This document shows, piece after piece, positions 1 to 5,004 of a stretch of DNA of 5,004 nt. A model generated the notes under the pieces. The model saw only the letters and a list, made by a program, of their open reading frames with translations. It was not told the DNA's origin and searched no databases. The DNA is from Candidatus Bathyarchaeota archaeon (GTDB taxonomy: Archaea; Thermoproteota; Bathyarchaeia; Bathyarchaeales; Bathyarchaeaceae): the NCBI GenBank assembly GCA_014859755.1, contig JACUTO010000117.1, forward strand, positions 1 to 5,004, given 5' to 3'. Positions within the stretch are counted from its first letter, which is position 1. The number at the start of each line of letters is the position of its first letter. A program made the translations under genes and the position numbers.

Positions 1-1709
1 TCAGCAGACTTGTCCAGCCGGTAGTTCCCTGTAAAACGTGGAAACCTTATGGCTAGTCCGCTATCCTTTCTGATAATATCCATGGCGCATGTATGAATAG
101 GACTAAGCGTTATTTCGGCGCCTATAGCCTCTATGACGACGATCGGCTCAAACCAAACGTCTGCCTCGATGGTTGAAATGACCCTAGGGTGTCGATGCGG
201 TATTCGATATTTTTCCATCATTTTGGGAAGTTTCTTAAGATCCTCGTCGGTGAATCCGGTCCCACATTTGGTTACGGTTTTAAACACGTCTTCGTCGGGA
301 TCGTAGGCGGCGAGAAGTAGGGCTCCGTAGGTTCCAGCCCGTTTCCCTCTGCCATGGAAGGCTCCCACCACCACCAAGTCAACGGTGTCGGTCATTTCGC
401 TCTTATAATCACGCTTATATTTTATCCAGAGCCACCCTCTCGCTCCTGCCTGGTAAACCGAGTCTTCGTTCACTGATTTACAGACCAGCCCTTCGCAACC
501 GTTCTCCACCGCTTTTTCAAAGAATCTCTCCAGTTCCTCTGGGTCATCTGTGATAATGTACTCCGCCACCTTGACGTGATCGGTTTGTTCGATAATCTTC
601 TCAAGATGTTGACGTCTAACAGGGTAGGGCTCTAGGGTTAGGTCCTTTCCATCAACGTAAAGAGCGTCAAACATGAAAAGGGAGACGGGATATTCTTCCA
701 TGGCTTTTTTAACGCCGTATTTACGCCTTCGATGCATTAGCTCCTGAAAGGGTTTCATTTCGCCTGTGTCAGGATCTACTGCAACGCATTCCGCCTCAAT
801 GATAGCCTCTTTGGCCTTAACATGCTTCCTTATCAATTCGCCGCCGTCAGGATACTGTTTAGTAATGTCCTCGAGTCGGCGGGAGAAGAGGGTAATTTGG
901 TCTCCTTTTTTGTGGGTTTGTATCCTCTCTCCATCATACTTATATTCAGCTATGCATTTGCCTCCAAGCTTTTCAAGGATTTCAGCGGGTGAGCCCAACC
1001 GCTCGGCCAACATCGGTCGAATAGGTTCCCCGAGCGAAACCACAAACCTTTTAATACTCTCAATTCCCTTCTCTGCAACAGTTTTTGTCACTCTACCTAA
1101 ATCAGACGAAATATTATACGCGCGCTCTAAGTATTCACGAGTTTCTTTTCCGCCGCCAAAAGCTATGGCCAAAGCGTCAAGAACCGTCATGTCAGCGATT
1201 CCTAATCTCAAACTGCCCGTGACCGTTCGAATAATATATTTTGCCTCTTTGGGAGAAGCGTCGGATAAGAGGCCAGCTAAGAAACTTAGCTTAAGGTCCA
1301 CGGATCCTGCGCCTGTTGATTTTGCCATTTTGTCTAAGGTTTCGTAAACTCTTTCAACGGTTAACGGTTTTGGAAAGAAGGACACTTGCGTCCTCTTTTC
1401 TGAAAACTTCTGGGCTGTTTCACCTAGGTCCCCAGTTTTTCTCAGGTCTTCTTCGATTTCTTTTTCCCTGTAGCCCGTTGCCCTGGCAACCGCCCGTATA
1501 GCTAGCTTCTCTGCAATTCCGATCTCGATTCCAACGAAGTCCGGATACAACTTTCCCTGCGTTAAGTAGACAACCTTGTCAATCACGTCTTTGGGAGTAT
1601 CCTTAAGAAGTTTAACTAGATGATCAGTCATTTCAAGCCTTTTTGTTGTATCCTCAATTTTTTCGTAGGCATCTGCGATGAGGGAGTATTTCAAAGAGGG
1701 GTTCCTCAT
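1..1709 (-). CDS. lig: ATP-dependent DNA ligase (archaeal type), 3'-truncated by window edge
   Basis: Joins nicks in double-stranded DNA during replication and repair, using ATP to adenylate an active-site lysine. The reading frame is open for 569 codons from the ATG at 1709 to the window edge, without a stop. Visible parts: helical DNA-binding domain (about residues 1-225); adenylation domain (about 226-435) with motif I K257-Y-D-G, which supplies the AMP-accepting lysine; FSRRLEDIT (275-283); motif III-like IIEAECVAVD (303-312); FMFDALYVDG (345-354); motif IV EGLVCKS (406-412); and motif V WLWIKYK with K430 and K432. An OB-fold domain follows and ends in LAIRFPRF (552-559), close to the usual C-terminus. 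Family members run to about 590-600 residues, so roughly 20-30 are missing. The start is supported by an in-frame stop a short way upstream and by a TATA-like box 25 nt before the ATG, which fits a leaderless mRNA. Identification is very secure. Confidence 0.97.
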   Translation of the reverse strand, partial: MRNPSLKYSLIADAYEKIEDTTKRLEMTDHLVKLLKDTPKDVIDKVVYLTQGKLYPDFVGIEIGIAEKLAIRAVARATGYREKEIEEDLRKTGDLGETAQKFSEKRTQVSFFPKPLTVERVYETLDKMAKSTGAGSVDLKLSFLAGLLSDASPKEAKYIIRTVTGSLRLGIADMTVLDALAIAFGGGKETREYLERAYNISSDLGRVTKTVAEKGIESIKRFVVSLGEPIRPMLAERLGSPAEILEKLGGKCIAEYKYDGERIQTHKKGDQITLFSRRLEDITKQYPDGGELIRKHVKAKEAIIEAECVAVDPDTGEMKPFQELMHRRRKYGVKKAMEEYPVSLFMFDALYVDGKDLTLEPYPVRRQHLEKIIEQTDHVKVAEYIITDDPEELERFFEKAVENGCEGLVCKSVNEDSVYQAGARGWLWIKYKRDYKSEMTDTVDLVVVGAFHGRGKRAGTYGALLLAAYDPDEDVFKTVTKCGTGFTDEDLKKLPKMMEKYRIPHRHPRVISTIEADVWFEPIVVIEAIGAEITLSPIHTCAMDIIRKDSGLAIRFPRFTGNYRLDKSA

Positions 1710-1730
1710 ATTAATGGAGGCTTGTGGCGA

Positions 1731-1737
1731 TATTAAA
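1731..1737 (-). promoter_or_regulatory. TATA-like box of the ligase gene
   Basis: On the minus strand this reads TTTAATA. Its centre lies about 25 nt upstream of the ligase ATG (1709), the distance at which archaeal TBP/TFB would start transcription at or next to the start codon. No Shine-Dalgarno sequence is seen before the ATG, which agrees with a leaderless transcript. The purine-rich BRE expected just upstream is weak. This is a pattern match only. Confidence 0.45.
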
Positions 1738-1772
1738 GGTTAGATGTTAAGTGCGTTTTAGGTAACGACTAG

Positions 1773-1788
1773 ACTTATTTTTTCGCCA
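1773..1788. repeat. 16-bp direct repeat, copy 1
   Basis: ACTTATTTTTTCGCCA is identical to 3294-3309. On the minus strand it holds the last codons and stop of the 41-residue ORF (Ala-Lys-Lys-stop). Flanking bases differ on both sides. Confidence 0.5.
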
Positions 1789-1900
1789 CAGATCTACGTA
1801 ATGTCTCGAATAGTCTGGCGTGGTGTTGCGAGTCGTCACTGATGAAGCCCCATAGCTCCTTGTCTATCTGTGTCTTCATCTCCCGGTTCGTTAGGTTCAC
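1775..1900 (-). CDS. possible small protein of 41 residues, unknown function
   Basis: An open frame from GTG (1900) to TAA (1775-1777) encodes 41 residues, beginning MNLTNREMKTQIDKELWGF and ending RRSVAKK. It fills most of the gap between the divergently arranged ligase and serB. The composition looks protein-like: charged, with a probable amphipathic helix, one Trp, and a central ISDDSQHHARLFETLR stretch. That stretch faintly recalls the D/E-x-x-H helices of ferritin-like proteins, but this is only a resemblance. An in-frame stop lies upstream, so the frame cannot be much longer; the ATG at codon 8 is an alternative start. A TATA-like TTCTAAAAA sits about 23 nt before the GTG, suggesting a leaderless mRNA, and no Shine-Dalgarno is seen. 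It could be a genuine small gene, the remnant C-terminus of a longer one, or chance. Confidence 0.4.
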   Translation of the reverse strand: MNLTNREMKTQIDKELWGFISDDSQHHARLFETLRRSVAKK

Positions 1901-1918
1901 TTTAAGATGTGACGAAAG

Positions 1919-1929
1919 CCTTTTTAGAA
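1919..1929. promoter_or_regulatory. AT-rich TATA-like element between small ORF and serB, readable both ways
   Basis: The plus strand reads CCTTTTTAGAA and the minus strand TTCTAAAAAGG. On the minus strand it lies about 23 nt before the GTG of the 41-residue ORF. On the plus strand it would place a serB transcript start near 1950, just before the AGGAGG at 1955 and after the ATG at 1943. A second candidate for serB is TTTAAGA at 1901-1907, which predicts a start near 1930. Neither match is strong. Confidence 0.3.
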
Positions 1930-1954
1930 CGAGACTTTAACAATGGTCAGTCTC

Positions 1955-1962
1955 AGGAGGAG
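1955..1962 (+). promoter_or_regulatory. Shine-Dalgarno sequence of serB (AGGAGGAG)
   Basis: AGGAGGAG is complementary to the conserved 3' end of 16S rRNA and lies 10-12 nt before the ATG at 1973. It sits inside the longer open frame that begins at ATG 1943, where it would be translated as Arg-Arg-Arg. A ribosome site in that place argues for the downstream start. The spacing is slightly long but acceptable. Confidence 0.6.
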
Positions 1963-1972
1963 AAAACTTAAC

Positions 1973-3178
1973 ATGCCTATGGGCTTCGCTATGATCACAG
2001 CTACGGGAAAGGACAAGCCAGGTTTGATCGCGGAAATAACAGATGTCCTAGCCGGCGCAAACGGGAACATCGTTGACATTGAAGCTTTCAGCATGAGAGG
2101 TCTCTTCGCCATTTTCATGATAGTGGACTGCCGCTCCATTACGATACCCTTTGAGAGCCTTGAATCTCAGCTTCTAGGCATTGGAAGGGAAATAGGTCTA
2201 GAAGTCATCATAGAACCCTATGTAGCGGGACGACGGAAGAGCGGCAAAAAACTCGTGCTCTTAACAACCCTCGGAAAGGACAGACCAGGCATTGTGGCAA
2301 GGGTTTCGAGGTTCCTCTCTCAAAGCAACGCAAACATAGAGAGGATACGGATGATTGCCTATGGAGAATTGAATGCCATGGAAATACTAATCGACATCAA
2401 CGACGTCCCCCTGCCTCTTGAAGACTTCAAAAAAAATCTAAATAAAGCGTGCAAAGAAGTTGGACAAGACGTGGTCTTCCAAACAGAAACCGTTTTCCGA
2501 AGGCCTAAGAGACTAATAGTCTTCGACGTAGACGGCACACTAATCGACTCCGAGATGATTGACGAGCTAGCTAAGGCAGCCGGAGTCGGCGGAAAAGTGA
2601 GCGAGATCACCTCAAGGGCGATGAACGGCGAGATTGAATTTAAACAGGCCCTACGGGAAAGAGCAGGGCTGCTAGAGGGCTTGGACGTTAAGGTTCTTGA
2701 AGCTATAGCCGAAAACCTGCGGATAACACCTGGCGCGGAGGAACTGATAAACGCGCTCAAGGCCTTAGGATATAAAATCGCCCTAATCTCGGGAGGTTTC
2801 ACACACTTTGTTGAAAAGATCAAGGAAAAAGTCGGCATCGACTATGTGTATGCCAACAAACTCGTGATCAAAGACGGAAAACTAACTGGCGAGCTGGTGG
2901 AGCCCATAATCGATGCTAAGCGAAAGGCCGAGTTGATGCGCGAAATAGCTGAGAAAGAAAACCTCTTGATGGAGGAAATAGTCGCTGTGGGCGACGGAGC
3001 AAACGACAGATTCATGCTCCAAAATTCAGGCTTGGGAATAGCGCTCTATCCTAAAGAGATCCTTCAGAAAATGGCAGACGGCATAATAACAAAGGAGAAC
3101 CTTGCGGGCATTCTCTATTGTCTGGGTGCGCCAGAAGAGAAGTTAAAGAAAGTTGTTTCCAAGAGTCGCAGAAGATGA
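1973..3178 (+). CDS. serB: Phosphoserine phosphatase SerB with two N-terminal ACT domains
   Basis: Hydrolyses O-phosphoserine to serine and phosphate, the last step of the phosphorylated serine pathway, in the cytoplasm. Numbering from the ATG at 1973 (401 residues): ACT domain 1 (about 4-82, GKDKPG at 12-17), ACT domain 2 (about 92-172, GKDRPG at 101-106), then a HAD-type phosphatase (about 180-388). All catalytic positions known from the Methanocaldococcus jannaschii enzyme are present at a constant offset of 174: nucleophile D185 and acid/base D187 (DVDGT), E194, R230, S273 (SGG), K318, and D341 with N344 (GDGAND). The usual DxDST is DxDGT here, a common HAD variant. ACT domains generally bind amino acids, so serine feedback is likely but inferred. 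The frame is also open from ATG 1943 (411 residues); 1973 is preferred because AGGAGG lies between the two. The two-ACT layout and length resemble mycobacterial SerB2. Confidence 0.96.
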   Translation: MPMGFAMITATGKDKPGLIAEITDVLAGANGNIVDIEAFSMRGLFAIFMIVDCRSITIPFESLESQLLGIGREIGLEVIIEPYVAGRRKSGKKLVLLTTLGKDRPGIVARVSRFLSQSNANIERIRMIAYGELNAMEILIDINDVPLPLEDFKKNLNKACKEVGQDVVFQTETVFRRPKRLIVFDVDGTLIDSEMIDELAKAAGVGGKVSEITSRAMNGEIEFKQALRERAGLLEGLDVKVLEAIAENLRITPGAEELINALKALGYKIALISGGFTHFVEKIKEKVGIDYVYANKLVIKDGKLTGELVEPIIDAKRKAELMREIAEKENLLMEEIVAVGDGANDRFMLQNSGLGIALYPKEILQKMADGIITKENLAGILYCLGAPEEKLKKVVSKSRRR

Positions 3179-3180
3179 AA

Positions 3181-3229
3181 CCACAAGATTCGCAAGTTTC
3201 ATGTATGCATTCGCGCAAGAATCATGTGG
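3181..3229 (+). other. Imperfect hairpin just after the serB stop codon
   Basis: CCACAAGATTC (3181-3191) can pair with GAATCATGTGG (3219-3229): ten base pairs with one A-A mismatch, enclosing a 27-nt loop. It begins two nucleotides after the stop codon. No T-tract follows directly, so it is not a bacterial-type terminator. It may be a 3'-end mRNA structure or chance. Confidence 0.3.
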
Positions 3230-3270
3230 CAGACATTCTGTGTAGTAAGTAAGGTTTGATTAACATTCTC

Positions 3271-3295
3271 AAGAGAAAATAAAATCAAGTAAAAC
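3271..3295 (-). terminator. T-rich tract downstream of the small membrane protein gene
   Basis: On the minus strand, immediately after the TAA of the 3296-3613 gene, the sequence reads GTTTTACTTGATTTTATTTT followed by CTCTT. Archaeal RNA polymerase commonly stops at runs of T without a hairpin, so this is a plausible terminator. A short palindrome, TTCTC-AA-GAGAA on the plus strand (3266-3277), partly overlaps it. Confidence 0.4.
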
Positions 3296-3309
3296 TTATT
3301 TTTTCGCCA
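3294..3309. repeat. 16-bp direct repeat, copy 2
   Basis: Identical to 1773-1788. On the minus strand it holds the Ala-Lys-Lys-stop of the small membrane protein gene, in the same reading phase as copy 1. On the plus strand it carries the T-run considered as a serB terminator. Confidence 0.5.
3296..3304 (+). terminator. Possible oligo-T terminator for serB
   Basis: TTATTTTTT on the plus strand is the best T-run downstream of serB, about 120 nt after its stop codon. It would end the serB transcript inside the 3' end of the convergent small gene. It also encodes the last Lys-Lys-stop of that gene, so its base composition may simply reflect coding. Confidence 0.25.
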
Positions 3310-3613
3310 ATAGCATCAATCCGCAAAAGATGTTTATCGCTCCGAGAAAGCCTAGGGCACCGAGAAAAATGGGGTTAGAAAATGTAAACTTTATGGAGGT
3401 TAGGATGCTGACCAGAGAGAAAAGGGAAAGCAAGGCGCCAACAGCGATCATTAAACCAGATAAACGTCTACCTATTTTCTCGGAGACCTTAAAAACGTCG
3501 AACGCCTCAACCCCAGTTGTATCTTTCAGAAGCGCTTCTTTTTCGGATCTAAAATGGGGGGCGGGAACCACAATATCCTTTCTTTTCTTCCTCTTTTTCG
3601 GCATTTCGCCCAC
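3296..3613 (-). CDS. Small two-helix membrane protein, unknown function
   Basis: I do not recognise a family. The 105-residue product from GTG 3613 has a strongly basic N-terminus (KKRKKRK at 6-12), a polar stretch with a probable helix (about 20-50), and two hydrophobic segments at about 51-73 and 81-103, ending in LLAKK. This predicts two membrane helices joined by a short loop (SIKFTFSN), with both ends probably in the cytoplasm by the positive-inside rule. An alternative start is ATG 3604 (102 residues), which gives MPKKRKKRK. A strong TATA box about 27 nt before the GTG fits a transcript beginning at the GTG, with only 9 nt to the ATG. The gene follows the permease by 23 bp on the same strand and converges on serB. 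The opposite strand also has an open frame (3330-3635), but that translation lacks coherent domains. Confidence 0.72.
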   Translation of the reverse strand: MGEMPKKRKKRKDIVVPAPHFRSEKEALLKDTTGVEAFDVFKVSEKIGRRLSGLMIAVGALLSLFSLVSILTSIKFTFSNPIFLGALGFLGAINIFCGLMLLAKK

Positions 3614-3636
3614 AACAGATGTTGAAACGGAATAAG

Positions 3637-3644
3637 TTATAAAA
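3637..3644 (-). promoter_or_regulatory. TATA box of the small membrane protein gene, overlapping the permease stop codon
   Basis: The minus strand reads TTTTATAA, preceded by the purine-rich GCAAGA, a reasonable BRE. Its centre is about 27 nt upstream of GTG 3613. The final TAA of the box is the stop codon of the permease gene (3637-3639), so the promoter is built into the end of the upstream coding region. Confidence 0.55.
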
Positions 3645-5004
3645 TCTTGCGTACGTGTGCGGCAACATTTAAAACGCCTCCTAAGATGGAAACTGCGCTA
3701 ACGAAAATTAGGACATAAAGGGGAAAACGAGGTATCAACAATGGTGCTAGCAACGCCAACAACGCCCCCATGCCCAAACTAACCCCTCCCAAAGCAACCC
3801 TCAAACGATAACGACCCACCATCCTAAGATAATACGTCGTCAGAACCAAAGCCACCAACCCGAGACCAGATATGAGCGCGCTTTCAGCGTTAACATCTCT
3901 TAAGAGCACGGGAAACGTGAGAAGCAAGAAAGACATGACGATTCCAGCGATGGGAGTAATGGGATACAAGGGAGCCTTGAAAGGTCTCTTCAGGTGCGGC
4001 TCCTTTTCTCTAAGTTTCATGAGAGAAAGGTTGACTAGCGCAAACACCAGAAGGGATCCGAAGCTCGCCGCGTATCCGAGGAACTCCACAGCTCCGATGG
4101 CGCTGAACAGTATTACGAAAAGCGAGCTTGCAATAACCGCCACGTAGCGGGTTCCAAAACGTCTGTGAACCCTTAGCAAAACTTTAGGCATATATCCATC
4201 TCTGCTCATTCCACCAAGAATGCTTGATTGAACCATCATGGCTGTGCCTACAGATGATACACTTGCGATCATGCCAGCGATCGCAAACAGAATGCCTCCA
4301 ATTCCACTCATGATTCTTTCAGCCGCAAAGTTGAGTAAAGGTGATTCAACAGAGGCTTCCCCTGGGACAACTCCAACAGCTACATAGGCAACGCCACAAT
4401 AAACAACTGTCAACAAAACTGTTGACAGAAGTAAAGCCTTAGGAACGTTTTTCTCTGGATCTTTTATTTGAGGCGCACCAGCCACCAAAGCTCTCATCCC
4501 TACAAACATGGTAAAGGTATAGGCGGTCGCTGCAAAGAACCCAGATAAACCTTCAGGCGAGGGTCTAGGCAACACTTCTGGGGGCGTCAGGCCATACCAT
4601 AGTCCGCTAGCGAGAAAAACGGCGAATATGGCCAAGAATGCAAACACTATGAGAGTTGTGGCTTCTTTTATCCCTCTAATATCAAGTGCGGCGAGGATGA
4701 TAACTATAATCGCAGCGATTAGAGGCGTATTAATTAATATAAAATGTTCGGCCATAGGAATGAGTATTGAGAAAAAATATGCGAGTTGCTGAGCGAAAAC
4801 TACGGCGGCAAGTGCTCCACCGAAGACGCTGGCTAACCACCTAAGACAGCCAGCCATGAAGGCTGTGAGACCTCCGAAAGCGGCTTTAGTATAGGTATAT
4901 TCGCCCCCCACCTTGGGAATTGCCGCGCTGAGTTCACTATAACTAAACATGGTTAGTATGTTTATGAGACCGCATAGAAAAAGCGCTGAGACCATGGTGG
5001 GTCC
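3637..5004 (-). CDS. APC-family amino acid/polyamine permease, 5'-truncated by window edge
   Basis: Secondary transporter in the cytoplasmic membrane that probably moves amino acids or related amines. The frame is open to the right edge (456 codons). The first Met in the window (4995) is not the true start: it is preceded by Gly-Pro-Thr, matching the family's GPA motif at the start of TM2, so TM1 and the N-terminus lie outside. Counting from that Met: TM2 (2-20), the hallmark ELSAAIPKVGGEYTY (21-35), then about twelve more hydrophobic segments up to residue 447, suggesting some 14 in all. Further family signatures are KDPEKNVPKA (178-187), MSRDGYMPK (263-271) and EPHLKRPFKAPLYP (332-345). The glutamates common in TM6 and just after it (GFE, then EE before KNP) are replaced here by GMR and PQ. 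Substrate unknown. The small membrane protein gene lies 23 bp downstream. Confidence 0.94.
   Translation of the reverse strand, partial: GPTMVSALFLCGLINILTMFSYSELSAAIPKVGGEYTYTKAAFGGLTAFMAGCLRWLASVFGGALAAVVFAQQLAYFFSILIPMAEHFILINTPLIAAIIVIILAALDIRGIKEATTLIVFAFLAIFAVFLASGLWYGLTPPEVLPRPSPEGLSGFFAATAYTFTMFVGMRALVAGAPQIKDPEKNVPKALLLSTVLLTVVYCGVAYVAVGVVPGEASVESPLLNFAAERIMSGIGGILFAIAGMIASVSSVGTAMMVQSSILGGMSRDGYMPKVLLRVHRRFGTRYVAVIASSLFVILFSAIGAVEFLGYAASFGSLLVFALVNLSLMKLREKEPHLKRPFKAPLYPITPIAGIVMSFLLLTFPVLLRDVNAESALISGLGLVALVLTTYYLRMVGRYRLRVALGGVSLGMGALLALLAPLLIPRFPLYVLIFVSAVSILGGVLNVAAHVRKIL

Noticed and set aside
766..1347. 193-residue open frame on the plus strand
   Set aside because: Lies wholly antisense to the DNA ligase, whose catalytic motifs are unmistakable. 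The translation is Ser/Pro-rich without recognisable domains.
1316..1501. 61-residue open frame on the plus strand
   Set aside because: Antisense to the N-terminal part of the ligase and overlaps another shadow frame; no independent evidence.
1839..1900. Possible C/D-box small RNA (CTGATGA at 1839-1845)
   Set aside because: The C-box first base does not fit the consensus and no D box (CTGA) is found at a suitable distance downstream.
1924..2139. 71-residue open frame on the minus strand
   Set aside because: Antisense to the SerB first ACT domain; no promoter or domain.
2359..2838. 159-residue open frame on the minus strand
   Set aside because: Antisense to serB across its ACT2-HAD region. 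The serine-rich translation is typical of a shadow frame.
1773..3309. 16-bp direct repeats as ends of a mobile element carrying serB
   Set aside because: No transposase, integrase or terminal inverted repeats. serB is an ordinary housekeeping gene and both copies are within coding 3' ends.
3330..3635. 101-residue open frame on the plus strand
   Set aside because: Antisense to the two-helix membrane protein. The minus-strand reading has a TATA box, a basic head and two clean hydrophobic helices; this one has none.
3872..4147. 91-residue open frame on the plus strand
   Set aside because: Antisense to the permease, within a region coding for conserved APC motifs.

Overview
The window looks like chromosomal DNA from an archaeon. 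The evidence is an archaeal-type ATP-dependent DNA ligase with a long helical N-terminal domain, TATA-like boxes about 25 nt upstream of likely start codons (the geometry of leaderless archaeal transcripts), and an AGGAGG ribosome site for one gene. The lineage cannot be fixed from the sequence alone. A mesophilic or moderately thermophilic member of the Thermoproteota/Bathyarchaeia or a neighbouring group is a reasonable guess.

Layout. Positions 1-1709 (minus) carry nearly all of the DNA ligase, whose C-terminal tail runs off the left edge. Positions 1710-1972 are mostly non-coding. They hold the ligase promoter, a possible 41-residue small protein on the minus strand (1775-1900), and a short divergent promoter region. 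Positions 1973-3178 (plus) encode phosphoserine phosphatase SerB with two N-terminal ACT domains. Positions 3179-3295 are a convergent intergenic stretch with an imperfect hairpin and T-rich tracts on both strands. Positions 3296-3613 (minus) encode a small two-helix membrane protein of unknown function. Positions 3637-5004 (minus) encode most of an APC-family amino acid/polyamine permease, whose first transmembrane segment lies beyond the right edge.

How the genes relate. Ligase is a replication/repair housekeeping gene and SerB makes the last step of serine biosynthesis; nothing here links them beyond proximity. The small membrane protein follows the permease by only about 23 bp on the same strand, but a strong TATA box overlaps the permease stop codon, so it may be transcribed alone as well as by read-through. 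The permease substrate cannot be read from the sequence, so a link with serine metabolism would be speculation.

No mobile element, CRISPR array, tRNA, rRNA or defence system is seen. The points most worth a second look are the candidate 41-residue gene, the 16-bp perfect repeat shared by the 3' ends of the two small minus-strand genes, the internal start of serB, and the promoter overlapping the permease stop codon. I do not see convincing evidence of a new multi-gene system.
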